A DNA stretch of 64,000 nucleotides from Galeopsis tetrahit (GCA_963675135.1 OY776119.1:41787198-41851197); one strand, 5' to 3'; shown: positions 22,255-35,175, counted from the stretch's first letter. Notes: generated by a model not told the origin, from the letters alone. Program-made: numbers and translations.

Positions 22255-25200
22255 ATGGCAACTATCAATATTATTAGTGAATCTAACGAAGTTGCAGGAA
22301 CATTTGATTCAAATTTCTGGGTTCGCGAAAAGGGCATTTTTGTAGAAAATGATGTATACTTCAATGGTCGACACAATGCTGAAAATCAAGCCATTCTGAC
22401 AATGTGCGAGGAGTGTGGGCTGAGGAAATTTCTGGAATCATCTCCACTGAATGTCTATGAACCGGAGGCTATGGAATTTTATTTACAACTTAAAGGAGAT
22501 AGCAATGGTGTCCACTCCATGCTTTCTGGGCATAAGGTCACGATTACAAGGGAAATACTAGAAGTCATGTTGGACTTGCCTCAAGGCCCAGTGGACATTA
22601 TGAATTATAAAGCTGGAGAAGAGAAGGAATGTGTAGGAAGATGGTCAGGTGTTGAAACAGAGTCCTTGACTAATCTAAAGAAGGATGTTCTTCCTACTGG
22701 TCTTCAATTTTTGATGGACATAGCCGGAAAATGTTTGTTAGGGCAACATCATAGTCAGGATGCTCTATCAAGTTCCAAGATCCGAATTATGGCTGCAATC
22801 ATCGACCGAGTTCAAGGTGATTGGCAAGGATTTTTCTTGGAAAGGTTATTAAATGAGAAAGACAAAGTTTTGTTCGAAGAGGATACTATGGAATTTTCGA
22901 TTAAATCGAAATTAGGGTTCGGAAACAAGTTGAGTTTCTTGTTGCCGCAGTTGGTCAAAAAGCCGTATTGGAGTAATCCCAAGAAATTCCATCATGGAAA
23001 ATTCTTGATGAAGAAGGAGTCTGTTCGTTTTGAACAAGAGAATCCTTTGGAGCAACCCCAAGAGTCTGAAGCACAAGATTCTAGAGCTTCAATGTACCGA
23101 TCTGATGATAATCAACCCGAGATTAGATCGAAGGCGAGGCATGATCCGAGCAGTATTAGACCAAGGAGAGGAAGGTCTGCTACAGCTGCCTCAGAGCCAA
23201 CAGTCAGATTTGTGGAGACTGTGGTGCAATCGAGTTCTGAAGAGCAAGAGGTTAGTGTTCCTAGTCCTGTTGCTTTACATAAGAGAACTAAGAGGAGAAG
23301 TGCTAGGAGGAAGTTGGTTGATGTTTCTTCTACCCCTTCAAACTCTGAACCAAGCCCAGCTGAAAACCAAAACCCTCAACCTTCATGTTCTGAAAAATCA
23401 GCTCACTATTTTTCTGTGACTCAGAACACTCCCCATTCATCCCCTCAGAACACTAATTTTGATCCTACTCCTATTTATAGTCCTCAACATCAAACTTCAC
23501 ATCAAACTTCACCACTTCATTCCCCAATACAGGTTCATGATCACTCTACTGAACATGAATTTGAGCCTTCTACTGTACCAATTGACATTTCATCATCCCC
23601 TGAACCTGAATTTATAACTCCTAAACATGCTGATTTAATGGATTATACTATCTGTGATAAAGAGGATAGAATCATGATAGATTTGAGGATAGCTTTGTTG
23701 AAGCAATTTCCTGGATTGGATGAAAGCTCAGTTGAGTTTGAGAAACTCCTTAGGATTGGCACATGGGTGTATCTTAAGAGGAGTACTTTGAAAGAGAGTT
23801 TGGCTATTATGGAAGGTATGGGAGGTACTTCAATCTTTGATGATTGGGAAGCAGAGCAGATGCAAGCAGCTGGTGTTAACTCATTTCTTGAGCTAGTTAC
23901 CCCAGAATCTGTAGCTCACCTTGTTGAAAGGCTGACAGGAATTAAGTATTCTGTTGAAAAGGTTGCAACTCCTACTACAGATGATGATTTGTTTGTGGAA
24001 AGTGAAGAGAAGGGTGTTGATGAAGCTGAGAATGCTGCTGAAAAGGATTTTATGGAAATTGATAAGGATGTTGACAATGCAACAGAAGTGTTTGAGAACA
24101 CTGTTGTTATTGAAGAAACAGAAGCCTTGGAGAATCAAGACTTAAATGCTGAAGAGATGTAAAGCATTCCATTACATTCTACTGATCCTATCATTCCTGA
24201 GGATGTGCAGGAACAAATCAGAACAGTTCCTGTTGAAAAGGAAACTGATAACTCAAGCTTTGAAACGTTGATAAAGCAGAATGCAGAGCTTCAAGCTAAA
24301 TTGGAAGATGCTGTGAAGATGTTCCAAGAAGCTACTGACAGAATGAATAAGATGAATTCTGAAAACTCTTATGAAAAGGTTATGGAGCATACAATGTCTA
24401 AAATTTATGATCTTCATAGATTGCAAGAGAAGAACCTATCTCAAGTGTTGCTTAAGAAGCTGGAGCAACACATATCTTCCTTGAAAGAGTGGCGTGATGG
24501 AACAAACTCAGTCACAACAAGCTCAGTTGGTTGTGAGTCAGGATGAGTTGAAAGAAGAAATTGCTAGTTTGAATGAGAAAATCAAACTGAGGAAGCAACA
24601 GAAACAGCAAGGTCAAGAAATTGTTGAGAAGAGACCTGATATTGCTGAAAGTTCTATTCAGAAGAAGAGAAAGTTAGTCTTGTCTGAAGAAGAAGAAGAA
24701 GAAGAAACTGGTAGACTTACCAGATCAAGGAGCAAATTCAAAGTTGGTGTTTCAAGTAAAGAGCAAGAAAAACTTGAAGTTTTGAAGAAAAAGAAAGCTG
24801 AAGAAGCAGAGCTGAAAAAGAAGAAAGAAAAGGATATATAGTTCTTAAAAACAAGATTTGATAATAAAGTTGCTACTTTGAAGAAGAAATTGAATGCTCA
24901 AAGGAAAGCTGAAGGAAAAGAGTTTGATAAAAATTTTCAGGATGAGAACTTTGTGGATTTTATTGTTCTAACAGAAAATATGGAACATTGGAAAAATCTG
25001 AAGAAGAAGTGGCAGATTGCAAACTTCATTGTGAGGAAGTTTGGTGATCATTCGAGCAAAGAAGCTGAATTTGCTGATTTTGATGAGTTCATGCTGAACA
25101 TTGATCAAGAGTTTTGGGAAGATATAGCATAAGTTGCTGCTCGTGCTGGAACAAAGATATTATGTCCTGAAGAACCGAATTGGGAACCTCCAAGACTGGA

Positions 25201-25327
25201 AAATGGAGAACCTGATTACAAGGAGATTAACAACATAATTGCTGAGATTATTAAAGAAGAAGGAATCACTGATCATCAACATATGATGAATATCAAGGCA
25301 AGGATGTATGTTGCATTCAGAATCTGA
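22255..25327 (+). pseudogene. SIRE-C ORF3, broken by stops and shifts
   Basis: This is the counterpart of the 1142-aa ORF at 7252. The first 635 residues are open (22255-24162) and align with the N-terminal domain (for example CGLRKFLESSP, FGNKLSFLLP) and with the second domain (LLRIGTW, MEGMGG). TAA at 24160, then further stops or shifts near 24546, 24841 and 25132, split the coiled-coil and C-terminal parts (24205-25327). The C-terminal domain is still readable (KKWQIANFIVRKFGD). It is strongly diverged from the SIRE-B protein, roughly a third identical by eye in the N-terminal domain. No membrane segment is seen. Confidence 0.85.
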
Positions 25328-25525
25328 AGATACAGAATGAAGATGAAGGACCAAGCTCACAAGATAACATTTCTTATCCTTTAGTCTTTATTTCTATATT
25401 TTTGAATATGTGCAATATCTAATCTGATTGTGAATATGATATGAATTTCTGAATTGATGAAATGTTATGATTGACTACATACTTAACTACTGATTTGTTA
25501 ACATTTAAGTAGTTTTGGCTTCATC

Positions 25526-25539
25526 AAAAAGGGGGAAAT
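25526..25539 (+). other. SIRE-C 3' polypurine tract
   Basis: AAAAAGGGGGAAAT lies directly before the LTR start at 25540 and is identical to the SIRE-B tract. Confidence 0.95.
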
Positions 25540-27114
25540 TGTTGGGATATGAATCCTATAAACAATGTTCTAATTGATGATTGTATGTTTTGATGGCCAA
25601 AAGCAACTTAAAGTTAGTGATATATGTGGTTCTAAGTCATCTTAACTAAGTCATTTGATGAGAAACTTAAATTGAGATTACGGATCTTAATGATATTTGA
25701 AATAAGTTACTGATCTTATTTAGTAATAGTAGGAATAAAATTACTGATCTTAACTGAGTCATTTGAAATAAGATTACTGATCTGAGTATGGAAACAGAGA
25801 ATAATTTTAGTGATCTTATATGAGATATTTAAATCTGACTTACTGATCTTATATGTTTACTGATCTTATATGTAAGTTACTGATCTTAGGTGTTTACTGA
25901 TCTTATTGTTTACTGATCTCATATATGAACTATTAGGAACTAAGCTGATGTTTTGTATTGTATAGACAGCTTATAGTGTAGGACTTAGATATACTCATCT
26001 GTATATAGTTCAGTTGATGTATGGATAAGTTTTATATTTGTAAAGTTGTATTTTATTGTACTCAGCATTGTAAAAGTTCAGAACAGTAGTTTAGAACACT
26101 AGATTAGATGAAGATCAGAAGACTATGAAGACTCAGAGGACTACTTCAGAATAAAAAGACTTCAAGAAGAGTTGAAGAAGAAGCTTAGAAGAAATCTGGA
26201 GAAGTTTTGAACAGTTTTAAGTTACTGTGCTGACTGACTCAGCAGACTAAAAATCCGAAGAGTAAAAAATCAGAACAGGAAGTTACTGTGCTGATTTATC
26301 AAAATTGAAGAATAAGTTTGGAAAGCTTATTTAAGGCGTAACTGAATATATTTGAAGATATGCTGACTTGGAAGTTGAAGGAAGTTACAAAGTCGGTTAC
26401 AAGAAGAAGTTACAAAAACAGTTTTAGAGTTAGTTGAGAGTTAGTTCACAAACTGCTAACTGTCATACTAAGTTCTATAAATACTGTGTGATCTCCTACT
26501 GCTAAGACTACTGATCTTAAAGCATTCACAAGCAATCTAAGTCTACAGAGCACAAGAAGAACTCACAGAGTTGAAGGAGATTAAAGAAGAGAAGCCACAG
26601 AATTGAAGAGAAGAATCAAAGGCTATTCAAAGAGAAGTTTTAGTTTTCAAGTTTAAGTTTGTATGTTGTAAAACAAGTGTGCTAGTTACTTGGAAAATTA
26701 CTAGTAGATCGAAGATATACCTGGAGGTATAATTGATAAGATCACAGTCTTAATCTTGGGACTTTAAGCCACAAGAAACTCAAGAAGGAAGAGTTAATAA
26801 AACTTCACAACTGGAGTTGTGAGAGTGGATGTAGACATTTGTCGAACCACTATAAAATTCTGTGTTCTTTACATTTTCTATTTGATATTTGTTTGAATTG
26901 TTTAACTAAGAACATTAAGAATTTACTAAGCAAAAGATCTAAAGAAAAGTTGAGTATAAACTAGTAAGGCCCATATTGTCTTGAAAAGTACATAAGAAGA
27001 CTAAATTCCGCATTGCATATTCTGATATTTTGAAAGAATTTTAAAAGTCTATTCACCCCTCCCCTCTAGACTTTTACTAGCTTACTCAATCTTAACTCAA
27101 CTTTGGGACCAACA
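25540..27114 (+). repeat. LTR shared by SIRE-C (3') and SIRE-D (5'), 1575 bp
   Basis: It runs TGTTGGGATATG to GGGACCAACA and serves as the 3' LTR of SIRE-C and the 5' LTR of SIRE-D. A polypurine tract precedes it, and a PBS (27117-27128) and gag follow it. The TATA box is at 26475-26483. The ACTGATCT array is repeated at about 25680-25920. Confidence 0.95.
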
Positions 27115-27275
27115 AGTGGTATCAGAGCAGTAGTTCTTTGGACTGCTGTTTCTTGATAACCTTGCAGATCTTGAGGGAAAACTTACTGATCTTGCTACTC
27201 TTTCTTGATATCTGTCACTATCTGAATACTTGAAATTTATCTGCTATACTACTGATCCCATTTGTCTAATCAAAC

Positions 27276-29829
27276 ATGGATGACACTAATGTGAACAAAC
27301 TGCCTAAGTTCAAAATTGCAGATATGACTACTGGAAGCTTAGGATGGAGGCCATCTTTAGCTCAACCCATGATCTAATGGTGTCTGTGGTGACTGAAGGA
27401 CCAATTGTCATCATGGTGGAAAACACTGCTGTTCTGGATCCATCTAAACCAGTTGGAGCACTGGTCCCTAAACCAAGGTCAGAACTGACTTCGGAAGAAA
27501 TGAAACTAAACAATTTGGACAGTCTTGCCAAGAACTATATTTTACACACCTTGCCAAATGAGTATCTTGGTAAAGTGTTAAAATGTAAGACTGCAAAGCA
27601 AATGTGGGACAAATTGGCTATTCTTTGTGAAGGTACTACACTGATCAAAGAAAGCAAATTATCCACAGCTGTCCAAAGGTTTGAATCATTTAAGATGAAG
27701 CCAGGAGAATCAATTGATGAATTGGATACTCGATTTACCAAAATCATGAATGATCTTGATGTGTTAGGCAAGACTTATACTGATAGAGAAGTTAACCTGA
27801 GAATCTTGAAAGCCTTGGATGAAAGGTGGAAAATGGTCAAGATGATCATTAAAACCACACAAGACATTGATTCTTGGCAAGCAGAAACTATGTTCCAAAC
27901 ACTTAAGGCACATGAGTTTGAGTTAGATGAAGAAGATCCTATTACTGTGATTCATAAGGATAAGGATGCCTCTAAGGACATAGCTTTTAAAGCCTCTACC
28001 TCTAAGGGGTCTAGATCATCTAAGTCTAAGGCCCCAAGCATAAAAGATGAACTAGATAGTTCTAATCTTAGTCTGAAAGATCAGATGAGCCTTATGATCA
28101 AAAGATTTGATAAACTGAATAAGAGGTATGGTAGATACAAGAGATTCTATAAGGAAACTAAGGGTTCTAGTAACAGGGACTCTTCTGTGAACAGAAGGGA
28201 TCAAAACTCTTCTGAAAGAAGGGATGAGATCTCTAATGAGAACAGGAGAGATAGGAACTCATCTGATAAGTGGGATAGAAAGTATTCTGATAAGAAAGAC
28301 AGGAACTCAATTGACAAGCATGACAGGAACAGAAAACATTCTCCTCCTAAAAGAACTTCTAACAATCCTGTTTGCTATAATTGTGATAAGCCAGGTCATT
28401 ATGCTTATGAATGTCCTGATCTGAGTTCTGAAGATCGAGAAGAAAGGAAAGCCAGAAGAGATCGAAAATATGCCAAGGGTAAGAAGGCAATGATGGCTTA
28501 CAATGATTCTGATTCGGAATCAGAAGAGTTGCCATCGTCTTCATCTGACTACCCCTCTAGCAATGAAGATGAAGCCTTCATAGCAGATGATGGACTGGTA
28601 ATGATGGCCAAAATAAATGATGAGGTATCATCTGCTAACTCTTTTCAATCTTGTAACAATTCTGACATTGATGAAAGTGATGCTGCTGATAGCAGTGTTG
28701 GAAGTAGTCTTCATCATTCCCAAGGAGTGACTGAAGAAGACCTTCTACAAGCTAACAAAGCATTCATTGAAATTAGTGATGAGAATATAACTTTAAAGCA
28801 AGAAATCATTAATCTGAAAGAAGCTCAGTCAAAAGTAGATCCTAATATAGCTGTCATAAATGCAAGGCTATCAGAAGAGTTGTCCCAACTCCAAGAAAAG
28901 TATGCATCCATTGACAAACTATATCAGGGTATGTTTAAAACTCAAGCCAAAGAGACTAATGAATTCAATGATTTAAAGATTAAGTGTGAAAAACTTGAAG
29001 AGCGCAATAGATTCTTAGAATCTGAAGTAGTGAGCCTAGATCGAAAGCTATCTGGGATGATTAACTCTACTAGAATTAATCAAACTATCTCAGACAGATA
29101 TAGAGCTCCAAATGATAAAAGTGGAATAGGTACTGATCTGCCTAGTTACTCTACTTCAGAATTTAAGAACACTAATGGAGCTAGTTCTAGTTCTTTGCAA
29201 CTAGATAAAGGAAAAGAACCTATGATTATGATGATGATCCAAAACTCAAAGTACAGTCTAAATACATCCCTCCTACTACCAAGAATGGTAAAATGAAGAA
29301 TGTATTAAGACCAGTACCGTCAAGACCATACCAGAAGAGTCATACTCCTCTGACCAGATCAGATCAGTCCTGGAATCAGAAGAGACAAACTCAGAACAGT
29401 AGGTCAAGACAAGCACAGGCAAGTTGGGAACAGCCTAGACCTCCTTTTATAAGGCAGTCTCAGCTGTATTCAACTAAACCTAGGAGATTTGTGCCTCATT
29501 ATCATAACAAACCTATTCTTTACCCTCATCCTTTATCTTACAATATCATTGGTGAGGAAAGACCAAAACGCATCTATAAGCCGTATGGTCCACATGCTTT
29601 TAGACCATATTCAAACTATTACAGGCATACTGTTCTTACTGAAAAAGGGATAGAACCAAGGAAAGGCTATCTCAGAAAAACAGATCCTAAGTCTGCTGAT
29701 AATTCTGAATTGGTTAATAAAGTACTGTTCTGTGATAAATTTGGAAGGAAACTGAAGAGGTCCCATTTATTCAAATCCTCAATGTTCATTTGGGTACCTC
29801 TCACTACTAACCCCCAAGGACCCCAATAA
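27276..29829 (+). pseudogene. gag: SIRE-D gag, two frameshifts
   Basis: It is almost the same sequence as the gag at 15118-17673 (constant offset 12158 at the start). One base is missing near 27323, 16 codons after the ATG, so the long frame (27344-29296) no longer connects to the start. A second single-base loss near 29226, before the basic tail, moves the tail to another frame (29293-29829). The zinc knuckle CYNCDKPGHYAYEC is intact. The TAA and the downstream junction match copy C. Confidence 0.92.
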
Positions 29830-29844
29830 ACTAGGGTACCTAAA

Positions 29845-30238
29845 TTATTAAGATCACTACCTTGCAGGATCGACTGGACTTATACAAGAAGGGTGGTTCA
29901 GTTGGTGAGACCTGGTACATAGACAGTGGGTGTTCACACCACATGACTGGTACCAAGGCCTTACTTACTGACTATCATGAGAAGGAAGGACCAAAAGTCA
30001 TCTTTGGTGATAGCTCAATAGCAATCACAAAAGGATTTGGATTCATCAAGAATGGAGATGTTGAAATCCAAGATGTCTCCTATGTTGAAGGTTTGAAATA
30101 TAATTTGCTATCTGTATCTCAATTCTGTGACAGGGGATACAAAGTTCAGTTCAAGACCAGAAGATGTGAAATAATAGATAAAAGGACTCACAATGTTCTA
30201 CTTGTTGGCACAAGACAAGGAATTGTATACATTATGAA
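29845..30238 (+). pseudogene. pol: SIRE-D pol, protease fragment
   Basis: The pol frame opens without ATG, as in copy C, and reads the protease with DSGCSHHMTG and on to VLLVGTRQG. It lacks the 7-base duplication that breaks copy C. Similarity to copy C stops at about 30238, where Tork-type LTR sequence resumes. Integrase, RT, RNase H, ORF3 and the 3' LTR are missing, probably removed together with part of the Tork LTR. Confidence 0.88.
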
Positions 30239-31120
30239 GAACTAGAGGTCTTGGTGACTTTTATGATTCTTAACCCTAAGTGTGATATTTAGATGTGTGG
30301 GGTGCTTGTTCACTACTTCGATGTACCATAGGTGATAATCTTGGTAGATTCTTCATGCTCCGTATTTTGGGTAGTTGCATCGCTCGCATGATGTCTACTT
30401 ATTGGCATTAGGGCACCGTGTCCTGTACTTCCAGGCTGATGATGTCCCCTTGAGGAAACTCATAAAGGATTGTCGTATTAAACCCTGTAGGTGGATTTAA
30501 TCCGTACGACAACAAGGTTGAGTGGTACTACTCAAAGAATTATAGAAATTAATTATTTAAATAAGTCAGAAGCTTTAATAATTAATGGACGTGCGATATC
30601 TTAAACACGGGGAATTATAAAGTCTAATAGAAGCCCTGATTCAGTTCGCGATAGGACGGGAGTGCAACATTAATTCTCTAGTGGAATGAATTAATGTTCT
30701 CGGGCCAAATTATATGTTCTGGGCTGAACATAAGAGTATTTGGGCCTGTAAGAAGCCCAAACCCTATACCTTCTAATGGATCCCTAGTCTGGCCCATGAA
30801 CTTATGGAGATTATAAATAGGAGCCTCAAAATAGTTTTGAAACCTTAGCACACACGAAATTGAGAAAAACGGCTAGGGTTTCAAGGAGACGAAACTGAGG
30901 CACCTTCTCCACGTTTGATAGCGCGCCGTCCACCCGGTGTTCGAGCGAGGTTGGGAGACAGGCTAGAAGATCCGTAGATTGGAATCAACGTCTCGATCTT
31001 CAAGGGTAACGAATCTAAATTCTGCTTTAGATGCATGTTTAGGTTTTAATTCGTTATTTATACGTTTGGCATCCGACAACGATCACGGTGATGGACCGCC
31101 TTCGCCGGCGCGTTCCAGCA
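30238..31120 (+). repeat. Tork-type 3' LTR, second piece
   Basis: This non-coding DNA continues the LTR begun at 13227. It ends CGTTCCAGCA at 31120, near-inverted to the TGTTGG start, and homology to copia family X begins at the very next base (AAATCTGCC). A TATA-like TATAAATAG is at 30812-30820. Both pieces give about 1 kb. Assignment rests on position and end structure, since no second copy of this LTR is in the window. Confidence 0.65.
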
Positions 31121-31395
31121 AAATCTGCCTCCAACTCTCCGAAATTGGTCGGAGCCATGGATTCCGAGCTCCATGCTCTTCATTCCAATAACACGTGGAC
31201 TTTTGTTCCTCGCCCCACAATTGAAAACATTATAGGCTCTAAATGGGTGTTCCGAAATCTAACGAAAGCATTTATCGCCACAAAGCTCACCTCGTTGCCC
31301 AAGGGTTTTCTCAACTTCCTGGTTTTGATTACGACCACACCTTCAGTCTGGTCGTCAAAGTTTTTAATGTTCGCATCATTCTCTCCTTTGCAGTA
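31121..31395 (+). pseudogene. pol: Copia family X, RT fragment
   Basis: This short piece of copia RT has AMDSELHALHSNNTWTF and NIIGSKWVFR. It matches the copy at 63646-63935 at the nucleotide level. The copy then shifts frame (after WVFR) and stops at CTTTGCAG (31395), where LINE sequence begins. It was the target of the Tork-type insertion. Confidence 0.85.
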
Positions 31396-31467
31396 TATAC
31401 GTTTGTGAATTATGATACGTAGAGAGATAAAATATGAGAGAAGGAGAGCGCGCTAGTGAGGGAGAGT

Positions 31468-33187
31468 ATGGTGGGTCCCTCGGCGTTGGTGCCCTTTCCG
31501 GCGCTACCTTCAACTATCAACCGAACCTTCCAGCCAACCCTGTTTATCCAGAGCCTGTTCCTTTCCCCTAAGCCTATACCATCCAACCTCCCCAACCCTA
31601 AGCCTAAGAAGGACTTCGTTGTAGGGGCTAGTTCTAGTTCTGGCCGTAATGGGACATCTGGTTTGTCGAAGAGAGAGAAAGTGTGGGCGGAGTTCATTAG
31701 GAATACGGTGGAATTCTATTTCACAAATTTCTCGCTGACTTAGGGCCCGAAAGATTTGTGGAGCCTATTCAAACGTTACGGTGACATTCGAGACGTGTTC
31801 ATCCCGTCGAAAAGTGATAAGTTTGGTAAGCGCTTTTGTTTCGCCAGGTTGATTTCCTTGTGATCGAAGAACTTTGGAGATAGAGTTGGACAAAATTCGG
31901 ATAGGCAGTTATAAACTTAGAGCAAATTTGGCAGCTAAACTAGTGGGTAACACGAGTAAGGTTACTCAGAAGAGGTGTGCGTTCCCGGCGAGGTTGGGAG
32001 CCATCAGAAACATGTCCATATTTCGAGATGTTGTTAAGAAAGGAGGGGCCAACAAGATTAAACCCCAAGTTGAAGAGGAAAGAAAGGAGATCATCCTTGA
32101 CATGGAGGAGGAGTCTGCCCTCTGGGCTAGGTTATGCATGATTGGTACACTCCAACTGGGAGTGAGTGCCGGAGAGGCTCAATGTGAGATTTTTGTTGGG
32201 GGGTACTATGAAATTTTAGTCTCCGCTTTCATTGGAAACTCTTTGATTTTATCGGGAAGCAAGGACAAATGTTTAGAGACGTTAGTCCAAGAAGATAAGA
32301 TGTGGCTTGATAAGATCTTTTCTTGTATCTGTTCCTGGAAATATTATGCAGGCCAGTCCGAAAGATTGACTTGGATAGCTGTGAGCGGAGTGCCAATCGA
32401 AGTGTGGAGCAAGTCTTTTTTCAAAAAAATTGGTAATGCAGTTGGTAAGTGTATTAGTGTAGACGAGGCTACAGTCTCGCGTCAGAGGATGGACATGGGC
32501 TTTATTTTAGTTTCTTCGCATCACTCAAGTTGGATTTGCGAGACCATTGAGGTGTTTGTGAATAACGTGACAATATCGATCAGAGTGTCGGAATAGATCG
32601 GGTTGGTAGTCAAATCTAATTTCGTGATTCCGACGATTGACAACATGGCATATTCGCTATCTGAGTGCCAGTCCGATGAGGACCGATCGGAATATGAGGG
32701 CTACAAAGAGGCGGCTTCCTCGAATGATGAACTAGACCCTAACAATGAGTTGATAGGTGAGCCTATCGGTGACGCCTCGAATCCTGTAGCAGTTAAGGTG
32801 GCACAACCCCAGTATATCGGGAACGTGGAGAAGGTGGATAGTATTAACCACATAGTGTTAGTGGAGGGGGTTTCTAGAATCGGCGTGGGCAACATTAATG
32901 ATTGTGTTGAAGATACTCAGGAGATCATTGATTCGGGCTATAGATATTGTGTAAAGGCCAATCTCGGGGACCTATGGAATTTTTCGTACAACGAAGGTGT
33001 GTTGGACCCTGACTCTGTGGTTGGGCTGATCACTAATGTTGGAGGCAACCCGTCGAGAATCTCGAGGCCGGTCTTAGAGATAATAATAATAATCATGAGG
33101 AGCTGGGCCTACACTAATTGTCTTCAAATCAAATCTCAAAAGGCCGACGATTGTCATTGTATTAATCCCCGAACTTCTAGAACATGA
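31468..33187 (+). pseudogene. LINE ORF1 (RRM plus C-terminal domain)
   Basis: This is an RNA-binding ORF1 of plant L1 type. An RRM is readable across an in-frame TAG at 31741-31743, with an RNP2-like FYFTNFSL before it and DVFIPSKSDKFGKRFCFARL (RNP1-like) after. The region 31874-32596 reads WARLCMIGT and WIAVSGVPIEVWSKSFFKKIG, the ORF1 domain behind the RRM. 32603-33187 is an acidic tail. At least two stops or shifts separate the parts. Confidence 0.75.
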
Positions 33188-33439
33188 GCTTCGAACTCAT
33201 CGGGAACAGTCCTTTCAATTGGAGATTCCGCAGTGATTAATTGCAACTAACAAATTAGCCCCCGCAAAGCTAGGGATGAAGCTATCAAAATTCTCGAAAT
33301 GGGCGGGAGTATGGGCATCGATATTCTTGAGAGAATCATCCAGATAGAACTGAGAGACATGAGCTCTTACCTTCAAAAGATATGGTGGGCTCATGAAGAT
33401 GAGCTCGAGGGAGACATTTGAGCATGCACTCGTTGGTGT

Positions 33440-35175
33440 GGTCAGTTTTTCTTTATATGATTTTTATGTCTTATAATGTGAGGGATTTGGGAAGTTTATC
33501 TAAGAGGAGGGAAATTAAGGAAAGTGTCAGGAAGAGTACAATTATTAATGTCTATATGCCTTGTAATAGAAAGGAAAGAGCTAATAACTTTGTTAGGTGG
33601 TCGGTACTCAGTAATCTATGGATTGATTCCATAGTTTGTTTCTTAGGTGACTTCAACTTAGTCAGAAAAACTTGTGAGAGGAAGGGTCGTTCGATCACTC
33701 CGGTGTCTGAACTCGCAGGGTTTGAAAACTTTTGTCTCTCAATGCGTTTTAATCGAATTACCTCTGAACAATAGAAAATTTACGTGGTATAAGGACGATG
33801 GCACGACAATGTCGAAGCTACACAGAATTTTCTTCAACCATTGTGGTCTCGAAGTCTGGCCTGATACGTCGCTTTGGGTTCTGGCAAGGACGTTCTCAGA
33901 TTATTGTGCCATTTTTTTGAAAAAAAATTGAACTGTCTTTGGCAGTAAACCTTTCCGCTTTTAGAACAGCTGGCTGGAACGGCTGAGTTTAAAGCTTTTG
34001 TTGATCATAAATGGAGGCACTACGAGTGTGCATGGATGGCTGATTTTATTCTCAAGCAAAAGTTGAAGTGGCTAAAAAATGACCTCAAACAGTGAGGTAA
34101 ATCGGTTCATAATGAGTTGGTAGCCAAGCCAGAGAATGCTAAAAATCTTTATCTCACAGATTGACTTCAAGATGGAATCCGAACCTTTATCCGAGGATGA
34201 TGTTAAGCTTAGAAGAGATCAATTTGAGATCGTGGAAAAGTGCAGAAAAATTAATGACAGCCTGAACTTTCAACGAGCCCGTGATAAGTGGATTAAATTT
34301 GGTGATGAAAATTCTAAGTTTTTCCATTCTGCAATTATTGCTAGAAGAACTAGAAATGATATTCATGGGATCAATGTAAACGGAAGATGGTTAAATGAGG
34401 TTAAGGAGGTTTAGGATGCTGTGAAGGACTTCTTCGCCAACAAATCGAGAAGGGATCAGTGGAGGAGGACGCTCATAGGCTCGTTGTAGTTCAATAAATT
34501 AAATGAGAAAGATAATCAATGCCTTACATCAGATTTTGAAGAAAGGGAGATAAAGGAAGCAGTTTGGTAGTGTGGGGAAGAAAAGAGCCCGGGGACCGAT
34601 GGTTTCAACTTCAAATTTATTCAAAATATGTGGGAGGTTATTAAAATCATAATCATAATTGTTCCTTTGTCAAAGGAAGTAATTGTTCCTTTGTCACCCT
34701 CATCCCTAAAAATCATAATCCTTCACACATTGAGGAATTTAGGCCTATTTCTCTTATTGATTGCATGTATAAAGTGGTAGCTAAACTTCTTGCCAATCGC
34801 ATCAAATGAGTGATCGATAAAGTCATATCTGAGGAACAATCTGCTTTCGTTCGTCGAAGAAACATTCTTGATGGGGTCTTGATTCTTAATGAAACTATTT
34901 ATGATATCAAAAGAGCTAAGAAGGAGGCAGTGGTTTTGAAAATAGATTTTGCTCGAGCCTACGACAGCGTCTGGTGGGACTTCCTTGATGAGATCATGGC
35001 TGCGACGAACTTCAGTCAGAAATGAAGGAAGTGGATCTCGGGGTGTTTATCTTCAACATCGATTTCTATTTTAATCAACGGAAGTCCGACGACCAAATTT
35101 TCCTCTCAAAAAGGTCTTCGACAAGGTGACCCGCTGTCACCTTTTCTGCTTCTCATTGTAGCCGAGAGTATGAGA
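33440..35175 (+). pseudogene. LINE ORF2 (endonuclease-RT), 3' truncated
   Basis: The apurinic-type endonuclease is seen in pieces: SYNVRDLGSLSKRREIK, a deletion, then FLGDFNLVR and NRKFTWYKDDG. The linker at 34136-34414 has KWIKFGDENSKFFH. RT follows with SPGTDGFNFKF, FRPISLIDCMYKVVAK, ISEEQSAFVRRRNI, VVLKIDFARAYDSV and GLRQGDPLSPFLL. Several stops interrupt it. Sequence ends before the catalytic FADD motif, so the 3' part is missing. Confidence 0.82.

Larger units (their letters stand above)
13350..27114 (+). mobile_element. SIRE-C, complete SIRE-type copia element (13.8 kb)
   Basis: The order is 5' LTR 13350-14956, PBS 14959-14970, gag 15118-17673, pol to 20994, spacer, ORF3 22255-25327, polypurine tract 25526-25539, 3' LTR 25540-27114. 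This layout and the third ORF identify the SIRE/Sirevirus lineage of Ty1/copia. Gag is intact. Pol and ORF3 are broken. Its 3' LTR is directly followed by another PBS and gag (SIRE-D), so it is part of a tandem LTR-internal-LTR-internal array inside the Tork-type LTR. Confidence 0.95.
27115..30238 (+). mobile_element. SIRE-D, truncated tandem partner of SIRE-C
   Basis: It holds PBS (27117-27128), leader, gag and the start of pol behind an LTR it shares with SIRE-C. Its near identity to SIRE-C in leader and gag suggests that the pair arose by recombination between sister copies rather than by two independent insertions. The right end is a deletion junction into the Tork-type LTR. Confidence 0.85.

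Noticed and set aside
31121..31395. Host gene with AMDSELHALHSNNTWTF motif
   Set aside because: Matches the copia RT at 63660-63935 at the nucleotide level.
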